Positions 43,646 to 52,587 of a DNA stretch of 64,000 bases are shown here, piece after piece. How positions within the stretch are numbered: the stretch's first letter is position 1; each line of letters begins with the position of its first letter. The stretch spans positions 248,001-312,000 of the forward strand of contig NZ_LUKF01000019.1 of assembly GCF_001592755.1 (NCBI RefSeq), read 5' to 3'. The notes beneath the pieces were generated by a model. The model saw nothing but the letters and a program-made list of their open reading frames with translations. It was not told the origin of the DNA and did no database searches. Origin of the DNA: Bdellovibrio bacteriovorus (GTDB lineage: Bacteria; Bdellovibrionota; Bdellovibrionia; Bdellovibrionales; Bdellovibrionaceae). The position numbers and the translations under genes were made by a program.

Positions 43646-44979
43646 AATTTAAAGTCCCTACAGGGATTAGGTTTTTTGTTTTCACTCGAATAAACTTTAT
43701 AAAGTTCGTCGTAAACTTCACGCTCGGCCCTAGCGACGTTCATTGCCTTGTCATGCAATGTCTTGTCATTTCGAAAGTTTGAACGAAGCGACTGCCATGT
43801 TTTGAAAGCGTCGGTATTCACGTACTTTTGATACATAGAAAGTTCTGTTTGTTCTCTTACGGTCAACCCTTTCAGCTTTTTTTTCTCTGTCAGTGCGGTG
43901 ACGCCCGCAATAAATTGCTCTTTCGTTCCACACATTTTCGTATCAGCAACATTGATGCATTCACTCTTATTAAGCTTTTCGGCTTGTTCGTGTGCCTTTA
44001 CTATCTTGTCCCTAGCAGAATTGTAATCGTCTAAAGCTGCTTTCAGTTTATCGATGACAGGCTGATTTTTACTTTTATCAAGACCCATTTGAACGCGCGC
44101 GTACTTATAATAGCTTTGAAAGCCTGCCGCTTTATCAACCTCTTTAAGATCACTGACAAGGCGAAGATACGGAATTGAATTAGTACCGTAGCAAGACATT
44201 TTGCTTAACGGAATTTCTGCAAGTTGATCAGCAGCCATCAGCGAGTTCGTTAAGAACTTTGTGGCGCTAAAGGCTTTTTTGCCAGCGTCCGTAGAAATTT
44301 GCGGAGCCCCTAGCACCAATGCTTTCGGGTCCTTTCTACTAGCCAAGAATGCGCTTTCTAACGAGTTTCCTTTTGTAAGTAACTGACCAAATTTATCTCC
44401 GGATACATTCCAGGCGACTCCTTCGCCACCCATCGAAACGACACATGTTTTGTCAGAGCCTAGCGAAGTCACAGGGCCTGAATGGCAAGACATATCGACG
44501 ATTCCAAGCTGCACACCTTTGGCTTCGGCAAGATCACGAAGCTGTTTAAGTTCATCCATGTTGAATTTGTTGTCGGTCGTGGCAACACTGTGAGTGCGTT
44601 GACCGTCTTTTTGTTTTGCTCCATGCGTGGCGACGGTAATAAGTAATTGATCTCCGGATTTAAGATCCCCGCTTTGAATGCGTTTCTTAAGAGATGCAAC
44701 CTCTGCCTTCATGTTTTCGGCAGTCATCGGTTTATTTGCGCCTTTAAACATATCTTCCGCAAGGGCTTCGGAAATATGATGTCCTCCATCGAAGTACGAG
44801 CGGGCTTTCCAACCGCTGCCTTCTCTGAAAGGCGCAAAGTTTCCATAGGTGGCATCAAAGATCGTCGTTTGGCCGTCGGGCTCGCCGCCACCGCCAAAAA
44901 AGACAATTTCTTTTTTTGCCCAAGCTAAAAATGAAACCGCCGTAACAAAAATTCCCAGGGCGATTTTTTTACTGAACAT
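43642..44979 (-). CDS. Secreted caspase-like (clan CD) cysteine peptidase
   Basis: 445 residues. Signal peptide about 1-21. The clan CD dyad is visible: His119 in LLITVATHGAK and Cys165 in GIVDMSCHSGP, each after a hydrophobic beta strand as in caspase and legumain folds. Helical C-terminal region (about 290-445) with KDKIVKAHEQAEKLNKSE. Function is likely proteolysis outside the cytoplasm. It overlaps the upstream lipoprotein gene by 11 bases and the downstream gene by four, a tight operon. Substrate and maturation are unknown. Confidence 0.82.
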   Translation of the reverse strand: MFSKKIALGIFVTAVSFLAWAKKEIVFFGGGGEPDGQTTIFDATYGNFAPFREGSGWKARSYFDGGHHISEALAEDMFKGANKPMTAENMKAEVASLKKRIQSGDLKSGDQLLITVATHGAKQKDGQRTHSVATTDNKFNMDELKQLRDLAEAKGVQLGIVDMSCHSGPVTSLGSDKTCVVSMGGEGVAWNVSGDKFGQLLTKGNSLESAFLASRKDPKALVLGAPQISTDAGKKAFSATKFLTNSLMAADQLAEIPLSKMSCYGTNSIPYLRLVSDLKEVDKAAGFQSYYKYARVQMGLDKSKNQPVIDKLKAALDDYNSARDKIVKAHEQAEKLNKSECINVADTKMCGTKEQFIAGVTALTEKKKLKGLTVREQTELSMYQKYVNTDAFKTWQSLRSNFRNDKTLHDKAMNVARAEREVYDELYKVYSSENKKPNPCRDFKL

Positions 44980-47005
44980 CCCTCACTCCAGAGTATCGTG
45001 CTAACCAATATGCATAAAGATAATCGACACCTGCTTGTTCAACACCCCGATTGTGGGATTCTGTATAAGCAAAAGCCGAATCTTTCCAAAGAAATCCGCT
45101 GGAGAAAGCACTCAGTTCAAACACCGGATAGCTGTAAAGACCTTGATAGAAATAAGAAACAGGAGGTTCTGGTTTTTTCAAAGATTTCCAGAAGAGTCTT
45201 GGAATCGGTGACATACACCACTCGGGACGAAGTGAATGATCGATATTCACATCTAAGTTTGGACGAGGATAAGGAATTTCTCTTAAACCCCAAATTGACT
45301 CTCTGAGCGCTTCGCTGAAGCGAACCTCACTGCTTTCTTTGCGGAAGTCACCACCACGCGTTCCATGTCGGTATGCAAAGCCGTAAGCTGCAATCGTCAG
45401 CAGATGTCTGCGTGCCGGCTGATACGTGACCCAGGCATCCATCAGGCGTTCGCGCATTTTATCGCGAAGCTCTGTTTCTTTAAGCATATCTGCGACCATA
45501 ATGTCAGTAACGTCGCCCACCATGCTTAAGTTAATTCCGCTCCAATCAGCAGAGCCATGCCAATAGAAAGTTGTATCGAAGTTCAAACCCACTTTGACTT
45601 TCAGTTTATTGAAAGACTTTAGATAACGCTCTTTGTACGACGCATCTCCCGTGAATAACGTCGCAAGCCCTAAGGCCGCTGGCATATTCTGCGGTTTTTC
45701 TGACATGATTCTTAAGTCGGGAAGACGACGAGATTTTTCGCGAAGTTCGTTCCAGATTTCTGTGTCTGAAGTTGGAATGACAAGACTTGCCCAAAGAAAT
45801 CCATGAGTGATTCCCTTGACCATGTCGTTATTCCCGCCCTCTAACCAAATAAGATTTGCGAATTTGCCCGTCCCACGGTGCCATTTTTGAGGAACCGGAT
45901 TTTGCGGATTGTATATCGCAAGAGTGCGGGCGAATTCTTTGTTATCGCCCGTAATCTCCATCAAAGTCATAAGTCCCTTAAGAGATTTACGAACATTTTG
46001 CAGGGCTTCTGATTCTTTCGTGTTCAAATAGCGCATGGCTTGGGAGGCGACATACATACCAGTCCATAATGCAGAGTCGCCATCAGGACTATAGGAAACA
46101 AATCTTCCTTGCTCATCCAAAACCGCGTGCGAAACCATACCGGCTTCGTTGATATGGAAATCTTTCGCATTCTTATCATACCCTTGAGCTTTGTCAGGCA
46201 AAGTGGGTGAGTAAGCATTACGTTTCACCACAGCCTCTGTGATGCTAATATCGTCGGTAATTTTATTTGTTACGCGAATGATGTCCTTGTTATTTCGATA
46301 AAACTCAAAGTCCGTAGGATCAAAAACGACATAAGGATGTTCGTCTTTAAACTCGAGCCGGTTTTTATACGATTTTACCAATGGATCCTTGTCGTAACCG
46401 ATATCCATCTTAAATAACTTGATGACTCCACGAACAGCGACAGGAATGGACTTGCCTTTCGCATCTAGATTTTTTCGTTCATTCACCCACAATGGACGAG
46501 CTTCCAGATTTCGGCGCGTGGTAATCCACTCCGAGTATTCAGATTCTTTTTTGTCGCTAAACTTCGTCGATAGTCCCGCAGGCGATGTCACGAATCTTGA
46601 TAGCACAGTGACGGGCGCACGAAACTCTGAGGGATCTCTTTTGAGAGTTCCAAGTTTTGTGATGAAATCGGCTTGCTTGATGTCATAAGAAATTGTGAGC
46701 GTATTTGCGGAAGCCACGGCTTTACCAGTCCACACTTCCTGCACTCTGAGCCCATCAAAGAAATAATTAATATAGGTGACAACACGGACGACGTTGAATG
46801 TGCCATCGTTTGATTTGCGGAGTTCTAATTCACCGTTGTAAGGCCCACGCGTGGAAGATGTTCCTTGAAGAAACCAAATGCCCTCCATACCGCCCGAGGC
46901 TTGCAAAGAAGCGATATCACGCGGAATCTGCTTTTCTTTGTGAGTGCACGATCCTAAAACAACAACGCTCAAAAATAAAAAGAGGAATGAACTCAATAAT
47001 TTCAT
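44969..47005 (-). CDS. Large predicted lipoprotein of unknown function
   Basis: 678 residues. Signal with lipobox VVLGS-Cys20. The N-terminal third is beta-rich (GIWFLQGTSSTRGPYNGELEL). From about 270 onward repeated helical segments with Trp (SALWTGMYVASQAMRYLN, LIWLEGGNNDMVKGI, DWSGINLSMVGDVTDIM) suggest an alpha/alpha toroid, as in some polysaccharide-active enzymes, but no catalytic motif was identified. First gene of a three-gene operon with the caspase-like peptidase. The ribosome site AGAGGA abuts the ATG, and both lie in an 11-bp hairpin. An in-frame TTG at 46996 is an alternative start. Confidence 0.78.
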   Translation of the reverse strand: MKLLSSFLFLFLSVVVLGSCTHKEKQIPRDIASLQASGGMEGIWFLQGTSSTRGPYNGELELRKSNDGTFNVVRVVTYINYFFDGLRVQEVWTGKAVASANTLTISYDIKQADFITKLGTLKRDPSEFRAPVTVLSRFVTSPAGLSTKFSDKKESEYSEWITTRRNLEARPLWVNERKNLDAKGKSIPVAVRGVIKLFKMDIGYDKDPLVKSYKNRLEFKDEHPYVVFDPTDFEFYRNNKDIIRVTNKITDDISITEAVVKRNAYSPTLPDKAQGYDKNAKDFHINEAGMVSHAVLDEQGRFVSYSPDGDSALWTGMYVASQAMRYLNTKESEALQNVRKSLKGLMTLMEITGDNKEFARTLAIYNPQNPVPQKWHRGTGKFANLIWLEGGNNDMVKGITHGFLWASLVIPTSDTEIWNELREKSRRLPDLRIMSEKPQNMPAALGLATLFTGDASYKERYLKSFNKLKVKVGLNFDTTFYWHGSADWSGINLSMVGDVTDIMVADMLKETELRDKMRERLMDAWVTYQPARRHLLTIAAYGFAYRHGTRGGDFRKESSEVRFSEALRESIWGLREIPYPRPNLDVNIDHSLRPEWCMSPIPRLFWKSLKKPEPPVSYFYQGLYSYPVFELSAFSSGFLWKDSAFAYTESHNRGVEQAGVDYLYAYWLARYSGVRDVQ

Positions 47006-47011
47006 TCCTCT
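46981..47011 (-). promoter_or_regulatory. 11-bp hairpin hiding the start codon of the large lipoprotein gene
   Basis: agaggaatgaa (46981-46991) and ttcattcctct (47001-47011) are perfect reverse complements. On the mRNA the 5' arm holds the AGAGGA ribosome site and AUG; the 3' arm lies about four codons inside the gene. Confidence 0.65.
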
Positions 47012-47065
47012 ATTGTCTCTAAACTCATCTGTGGGCAGGAGTCCTGAAAGTCCTATTCCCCGTCT

Positions 47066-47533
47066 TTAGTAGGGTACTTTGTCTGCTTTTGTTTGCCACT
47101 CTTTGAATACCGCTAGGGCTTCTTGGTGAGCGCATTGTTCCATCGGGACTTTGCGGTCTGAAATGGCTTTAGGGATTTCTTCATAGATGAAGTCATCATC
47201 GAAATTGATTTCTGCCGCATCTTTTCTGGTATTGGCGTAATAAATTTTACCGATGCGCGCCCAGTAAATTGCTGAAAGGCACATAGGGCAAGGTTCACAG
47301 CTTGTGTATATTTCTGCGCCATCCAGGCTGAAGTTTTTTGCGCTTTCGCAAGCGTTACGGATGGCCACAACTTCCGCATGGGCCGTAGGGTCGTTCGAAG
47401 AGGTTACTTTATTCCAACCTTCTCCGATAACTTTACCATCTTTGACGATGACAGCTCCAAAGGGGCCCCCAGCGCCAGCCTGCATGTTTTTTCTAGAGAG
47501 CTCAATGGCTCTAAGCATGAATTCCTTTTTCAT
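47066..47533 (-). CDS. guaD: Guanine deaminase (cytidine deaminase fold)
   Basis: 155 residues, close to the B. subtilis GuaD length. Zinc site His52 with catalytic Glu54 in TAHAEV, and Cys82, Cys85 in CEPCPMCL. GGPFGAVIVKDG and NFDDDFIYEEI are GuaD-specific blocks. Converts guanine to xanthine in purine breakdown. It sits 60 bases upstream of the lipoprotein-peptidase operon on the same strand; a functional link is not evident. Confidence 0.92.
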   Translation of the reverse strand: MKKEFMLRAIELSRKNMQAGAGGPFGAVIVKDGKVIGEGWNKVTSSNDPTAHAEVVAIRNACESAKNFSLDGAEIYTSCEPCPMCLSAIYWARIGKIYYANTRKDAAEINFDDDFIYEEIPKAISDRKVPMEQCAHQEALAVFKEWQTKADKVPY

Positions 47534-47778
47534 AGGGGACCCATACTGGCGGGACTCGGGGGATTAGTCAACCCTCGAGCCTGGGTTGAGTCGTCCTCAG
47601 GTTTCTGCTGTCCCCAGTTAAATTAAATTGCCTTAAATGAATGTATCTCCGTCCCGAAGTCCCTTGGGTTCCTTAAATGACCACCGCCTTGTCAGTATTG
47701 AATTAAGTACCTGTACAAAAAACTGACAGTAGAAACAAACACATAATTTGATTTATAACTCTGCTGCTAGGGGATTTC

Positions 47779-49023
47779 ATGACATTGCGACTTCTATCAT
47801 TAATTATTTCAGCGTTATTGATTCAAGCGTGTTCTTTTAAGAAGGACGATGGCGAAGCATCGCCTGCAGTTCCTGCGAATAGCGATGTTATTGAAACCAT
47901 CCAGAAGGAACAGGAAAAGCAAGCCTTTGAGGGTAAGCTTACGGAGCAGAATGTTTCTGTGAAGTTCGAAGAAACTCCAGACCCTCTCGGATATAAAATG
48001 GTCATTTCATGGCCTGAGGAAGCTAAGCGAGTGCAAATTTCCATAAACGGAAAAGTTAAAAAGATCTATAACTCAACCGATCTTCAGAGTAGCCATAGTG
48101 AAGTAGTCAGTTCGGGAGAAAATTTCGAGATTACTTTGATTGCTTTCGACAGTCTTGGCATGGCTCCATATTCCGCTTTAACACTGGTTAAAACAGCCCC
48201 TACAGATTTTGTTGTAAGTAAGCCTCTAGAGCTTACCGAAAGTCGTACCATTGAAATCAATGGACGTTTTTACTTTCTGAAGAACGGTAAAATAAAAACA
48301 AATGGCCACAATCTATCGATCAAAGCTAAAAAGTTAATTATTGAAAGTGATGATAGGCCAAGCGCTCTATTCTCGTCGCACATAGTGACTCGTTTTCCTG
48401 GTGAGTCTATGGAAGAACCGCATGAAGTTTCTGGATCCACCGTCTTAATCCGAGCCTCCTTGGGAAAAGGTCATCTTCAAGTATCTATGGTCGGCGGAGC
48501 AGGCAAAGACGGTCTTCACGGCAATGACCTAGAAGCGGTTATGGGAGTTGAGTCAGCTAAAAATGGATTGGATGGATTAGCAGGTACTACGACAAAGGTT
48601 TCTAAGCCATGCCCTCGACGATTGGGCATCGACGCACCTCCATGTGAGGGTGAAACTACTTTATGCGTAAAGCCTCCAGAAAACGGACAACCTGGCAAAG
48701 ATGGTACGCCTGGGCGCGATGGACAAAACGGACAAGATGGCGGTAGCACTGGCAACCTCACCATCTTCATCGAAGACCAAACAGAATTCTCTGCGTATGT
48801 ATTCCAGCGCAAAGGCCTACCTGGTAAAGGCGGAAAAGGTGCTCCTGGTCATCCAGGAGGTATCGGCGGTTCGCCGGGAGCAAATCCAGCCCCATGCCCT
48901 CCTGCCGCAAAAGGTGCCGACGGCAAGCGCGGGCCAGATGGTAAAGATGGTTTAGACGGAGCACCTGGCTTGCTCGGGGAGATCTTTCACAATATTAAAA
49001 ATATCTACGTTGAAAAGCAGTAG
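47779..49023 (+). CDS. Collagen-like lipoprotein
   Basis: 414 residues. Lipoprotein signal ending LIQA-Cys18. The middle is beta-rich. The C-terminal part (about 235-405) has Gly-X-Y runs: GLDGLAG, GQPGKDGTPGRDGQNGQDGG, GLPGKGGKGAPGHPGGIGG, GADGKRGPDGKDGLDGAPG, interrupted by Cys-containing segments. Such runs form collagen-like triple helices on bacterial surfaces. It converges on the papain-like gene with a three-base gap. Possible adhesive or spacer role; no partner known. Confidence 0.85.
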   Translation: MTLRLLSLIISALLIQACSFKKDDGEASPAVPANSDVIETIQKEQEKQAFEGKLTEQNVSVKFEETPDPLGYKMVISWPEEAKRVQISINGKVKKIYNSTDLQSSHSEVVSSGENFEITLIAFDSLGMAPYSALTLVKTAPTDFVVSKPLELTESRTIEINGRFYFLKNGKIKTNGHNLSIKAKKLIIESDDRPSALFSSHIVTRFPGESMEEPHEVSGSTVLIRASLGKGHLQVSMVGGAGKDGLHGNDLEAVMGVESAKNGLDGLAGTTTKVSKPCPRRLGIDAPPCEGETTLCVKPPENGQPGKDGTPGRDGQNGQDGGSTGNLTIFIEDQTEFSAYVFQRKGLPGKGGKGAPGHPGGIGGSPGANPAPCPPAAKGADGKRGPDGKDGLDGAPGLLGEIFHNIKNIYVEKQ

Positions 49024-49026
49024 GAC

Positions 49027-50124
49027 CTATTGGCTTTGTTCTAACCAAGAGAGACTGTTCTTTTCAAAGAACGTTCTACTCAGCAGCTCCTTTGCGTCAA
49101 CCCATCCATCATTGGTGCTATCTTGCCAGCTCTGTCCCCAGGAATTGTGCACTTGAAGTGCATCGTAACATTGATTCTTGCTGTTACATACCTTGCGATA
49201 ACCCTTTATGACTACAGCATGTCCTTCGCCCTCAAGTTTACCATCTTTCATCGTGCCACAGTTCTTTTGAGATTTAGCTTTTAAAGGAGTTTGTGTGCAA
49301 AATCCCAAAGCAATCGGTCGCTTTTTCGTGCCTAATACCTCTTTGATTTTACCTAAAGTTGCATCGTAGTTCGACTTACTATCAGGGAAAGTTTGTACTT
49401 TCCAAGATCCCTTCAAACTAACTTGATTGTTTAAGTCCCAACAGTTGTCAGGGATAAGAAGTTTGTCTAAGAATTTTGAATAAGTTTTTTCAGCGAAAGC
49501 TTGGAGTATCTCTTGATTGGATGGCTTTAAGTTAAATTCTTCACGCAAACTATTTGCGGTCGCTGTCGCGTACTCCAACGCACAATCAGCGCATTTTGCC
49601 TGCTTTCGTTTATACTCATTGAATACATCTTGAAAACGTTGCCACATGGCCAACTCCGTTTTTTGTGCTTGAGCTGGGTCAGAAATTCTGGCGACAACTT
49701 GGTCAAACGGCGCACATGACTCTTTAGCGACTTGATTTGATTGAATAGCATTGTGGAGCGTAAATGCCTCTGCTCCTCCTGCCGTATTAAGACCTTCATA
49801 ATTAAATCTGTCGCTTATGTCCGCTTCTTGCGGCAATTCAGAAGCAAATCTAGTCATATCTAAAGGAGATGCTTTTTGATCTGGGCTCACCGACGAACAA
49901 TCAGTAATTTTTTTAGCAACACAGTTCGCTTCATCATAAAGGGTACTAGCAACAAACGAATAGCAAATACCAATGCTATCTTGCGAACGAATGGATGGCA
50001 TATTTTTGATAATAAGTTCAGAGCTTTTATCTGGCGAAAACTCTGAACCAAAAGGATTTAATCCTTGAGCACCATAGCTGATATTCGTCAGGAAGATTCC
50101 TATTAGTAAAACCAATCTATTCAT
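49027..50124 (-). CDS. Secreted papain-like (C1) cysteine protease
   Basis: 365 residues from ATG 50124 (GAGG upstream; a start four codons earlier is less likely). Signal peptide 1-18 (cleavage after SYG). C1 hallmarks: Cys54 in RSQDSIGICYSFVAS with the oxyanion Gln, catalytic His in GHAVVIKGY (about 303) and Asn in HNSWGQSW (about 327). The protein is Cys-rich, in keeping with a disulphide-bonded extracytoplasmic enzyme. Preceded by a DUF333-like gene ending 12 bases upstream, so they form a pair. Confidence 0.88.
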   Translation of the reverse strand: MNRLVLLIGIFLTNISYGAQGLNPFGSEFSPDKSSELIIKNMPSIRSQDSIGICYSFVASTLYDEANCVAKKITDCSSVSPDQKASPLDMTRFASELPQEADISDRFNYEGLNTAGGAEAFTLHNAIQSNQVAKESCAPFDQVVARISDPAQAQKTELAMWQRFQDVFNEYKRKQAKCADCALEYATATANSLREEFNLKPSNQEILQAFAEKTYSKFLDKLLIPDNCWDLNNQVSLKGSWKVQTFPDSKSNYDATLGKIKEVLGTKKRPIALGFCTQTPLKAKSQKNCGTMKDGKLEGEGHAVVIKGYRKVCNSKNQCYDALQVHNSWGQSWQDSTNDGWVDAKELLSRTFFEKNSLSWLEQSQ

Positions 50125-50132
50125 GGTCAACC

Positions 50133-50510
50133 TCATTTATGATGCCCATTATAAAGAGTCCAAGCATCGATCATGGAACCATCAGGAAAAACGCAATAGT
50201 CATACTCCCTGGCCTTTTCGTCCTTCAAAATTCTGTTGTTAGCGTCAAAAACGCTGCAATACTTCGCTGCGGGATTTCCTATCAACGGACCCACTTGAGG
50301 AGTTTTCAAACTTCCCTTAGCCGCCTTCCAAGCCAAACAATCTAGCTTTCCACTTTTGAGACAGTTAGAAGAAATCTTAAATCCGTCTTTTGTTACGATT
50401 TTAATTATTTCATATTTATTAGTTTTCGGAGAAAACAGTTTTAGGGCGTCGTCTTTGCACAAGGCTGCCAAGGAAAAGAACAAACTGCTCAAAAATATCA
50501 ATAACTTCAT
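50133..50510 (-). CDS. DUF333-like small secreted protein
   Basis: 125 residues. Signal peptide about 1-18. The C-terminal segment NPAAKYCSVFDANNRI...YCVFPDGSMIDAWTLY matches the DUF333 pattern NPAxxYC...CxFPDGS..D.W. The N-terminal half contains two more Cys. It stands directly upstream of the papain-like protease gene on the same strand, and its stop lies within the protease leader. Some proteins of this sort sit near proteases or hemolysins; a role as inhibitor or chaperone is only inference. Confidence 0.75.
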   Translation of the reverse strand: MKLLIFLSSLFFSLAALCKDDALKLFSPKTNKYEIIKIVTKDGFKISSNCLKSGKLDCLAWKAAKGSLKTPQVGPLIGNPAAKYCSVFDANNRILKDEKAREYDYCVFPDGSMIDAWTLYNGHHK

Positions 50511-50637
50511 ATTTATAATAATAGTGAAATTTAACGCAATCTGGGAGTGGCCCTGACGGGCTGAAAAAAAACTAGTCTTAGATACAGCAGGACTTTCGCC
50601 TTATTTAAATTATATAAATTATTCCGAGAAGTTGTCT

Positions 50638-52587
50638 GTGAGAATTATACTCGCTTTTGTTTTTATCTTTAATTCCTCGGCTCCGGGAAGTGCCAGCACT
50701 TCTCGGTTCACACCTATATATAATCCAGGCGGAAACATTCCTGGTAGATTTATAGTTGCCAATGAAGATTATGAAGATATTCGAATTGATTCTGATTTAG
50801 ATGGCTTCGTAGACATCTGGCATCTTGAAAAAGGATCACTCACAATAAATATCAGGTATGAGCTGGGTAGAGTAAGTAGCTACGTGATTAGAAAAATCGA
50901 AAACAATACCGCTACCGAGATCCTTTATGTTGAGGACTCAAAAGCACTGACTTTACGAGAGGCCAAACTCCGACCACTTTTAGAAATGGGATTCACGGAT
51001 AAAGACCTTTGCACAGAGAACGTTAAGTCTGCACAAGAAGAATTAAAAAAATTTTCAGAAAATATAAATGAAGCAGTGGCATTTGAAGCCGCAGGCAAAA
51101 TGATTGATGCTAGCTGCTCATCGCTCATGGATCGCAAATCGCTAAAGCTTTTAAAAAATAATCTTGCAAAAGTTTTACTTGATGGGAATCCGTACGATAA
51201 ATGCTTCAATAGTGCAGAATTCAAAAAGGCATTTCAAAAAACAAAGAATAATGAAGTTTTCTTAGAGCTTTTAAAATCTCGAGACGCCCTTCAAAGAAAA
51301 AAATTGGTGTCCTCCCCCCCAGAATCTCTAATTAGATGTGAGAATGAAAAAGAAAGTAAGTCGGTAGCTAAAACAAACGAAAAAGGCCAAATTACACTTT
51401 TCGTTCCCGAATCAAAATCCTTAGAAATTCAGCCTGTGCATTTACAGCATGAATTTCTACATAGAATAGGCGTGGTAGAGGACAAAGACGTCAATAACAT
51501 TCTCAATTCATGCAAAAAAGGTGCAATTCAAAATGGTGTTCCGAAGTTTGTGGGGGCTTTGCTTCCAAACTCTACAACGGCATTTAGCCAGGTCAACGCC
51601 AAGGAATCAGCGAACGTAAAAACCGACAAGGTTGAAACGGTGAAGCGTCCTGTGGCGACTTCGACTGCGAAAGAATCGAATGTGCCGACAGCTAAGGCGG
51701 CCGCTCGAAGTGTTGCATCAGAAAACACTGCGAATGTTCCAAAATCTTTGGTGGATTCACAAACCGGCTCACCACCTCCAGCACAATTAGCGCAAGTTAT
51801 TTCCAATCCGCCGCCGCAAACCGAAGCTGGTGCTCAGCAAGCATACGAGACATCCACTTCACAAAGTGGCGGTGTTTTTAGAGCGGCAAATAATTTAATG
51901 GGCTCGATGAACACTCCTGCTGAAGCGAGTACTCGCTTGGCGAAACAGGGAAGTGATTCCGAGATCGGCGAAACTACATCTTCAAGTCTAAAGAAATCAT
52001 CTGTAACTTCATCAAGTGTTCCAGCCACAGCTGCGCTGCGCTCGCGTAACACAATAGGGTCCGATGAAAGAATAGTTGAAAGCATTACACTAGACGGCTC
52101 AGGCTCCACTGTCGTAACACCTACGCCCGTACAACAACGAAACCAACAGGTTTCGAGCACAAATCCAACAAACACTAGGCAAACCGTCTCAAACGAATCT
52201 AAGCAGCAGCAACGTATGCCTTCGAGCGAGCTTGGCTCTGCACCCAGTGTCTCTTCGGGAGGAAGCACGGGTGGTGCATCTAGTGCCTCCCTTGGCAACA
52301 GCTCACCAAACATCAGTGGAACACAGCAGATCCCAAGCAGGGCAAGTAACAAGTCTTCGGGTGGTTCAGCTAATAATCAAAATAGCGCATCAAAAGAAGA
52401 GGTTATTACCTTCATCAGTCGTAGTGAATATGCCTCAGCGAAAAGAAAGTTGAAAGACCCTGATTTCAGCAAGCAGCTCGAAGCACAAAGCATCTCGATC
52501 TACGATCTTTATGGAAATACGTATGGAGCGAAAAAGGGCGAAGTCATTTTCCTAGATCAAGGAGACAAGTTTGTTCGTCAAAAATAA
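50638..52587 (+). CDS. Secreted metzincin-like HExxH protein with long Ser/Thr-rich region
   Basis: 649 residues from GTG 50638 (AGAAG eight bases upstream). Signal peptide about 1-20. A zinc-type motif HEFLHRIGVVED (about 271-282) matches HExxHxxGxx with Glu-Asp where metzincins have His or Asp. Residues about 325-575 are Ser/Thr/Gln/Ala/Pro-rich and probably disordered, then a C-terminal domain (SKEEVITFISRSEYASAKRK...) of about 65 residues. AT-rich at the 5' end. Its last 17 bases overlap the start of the cyclase gene. Confidence 0.75.
   Translation: MRIILAFVFIFNSSAPGSASTSRFTPIYNPGGNIPGRFIVANEDYEDIRIDSDLDGFVDIWHLEKGSLTINIRYELGRVSSYVIRKIENNTATEILYVEDSKALTLREAKLRPLLEMGFTDKDLCTENVKSAQEELKKFSENINEAVAFEAAGKMIDASCSSLMDRKSLKLLKNNLAKVLLDGNPYDKCFNSAEFKKAFQKTKNNEVFLELLKSRDALQRKKLVSSPPESLIRCENEKESKSVAKTNEKGQITLFVPESKSLEIQPVHLQHEFLHRIGVVEDKDVNNILNSCKKGAIQNGVPKFVGALLPNSTTAFSQVNAKESANVKTDKVETVKRPVATSTAKESNVPTAKAAARSVASENTANVPKSLVDSQTGSPPPAQLAQVISNPPPQTEAGAQQAYETSTSQSGGVFRAANNLMGSMNTPAEASTRLAKQGSDSEIGETTSSSLKKSSVTSSSVPATAALRSRNTIGSDERIVESITLDGSGSTVVTPTPVQQRNQQVSSTNPTNTRQTVSNESKQQQRMPSSELGSAPSVSSGGSTGGASSASLGNSSPNISGTQQIPSRASNKSSGGSANNQNSASKEEVITFISRSEYASAKRKLKDPDFSKQLEAQSISIYDLYGNTYGAKKGEVIFLDQGDKFVRQK

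Noticed and set aside
48600-48990. Periodic ggacaa/ggtgct pattern considered as a tandem repeat or CRISPR
   Set aside because: The period is the nine-base Gly-X-Y codon repeat of the collagen-like protein with no conserved spacer structure.
51834-52352. 172-codon minus-strand frame opposite the Ser/Thr-rich region
   Set aside because: Shadow of a low-complexity coding segment with no upstream signals.
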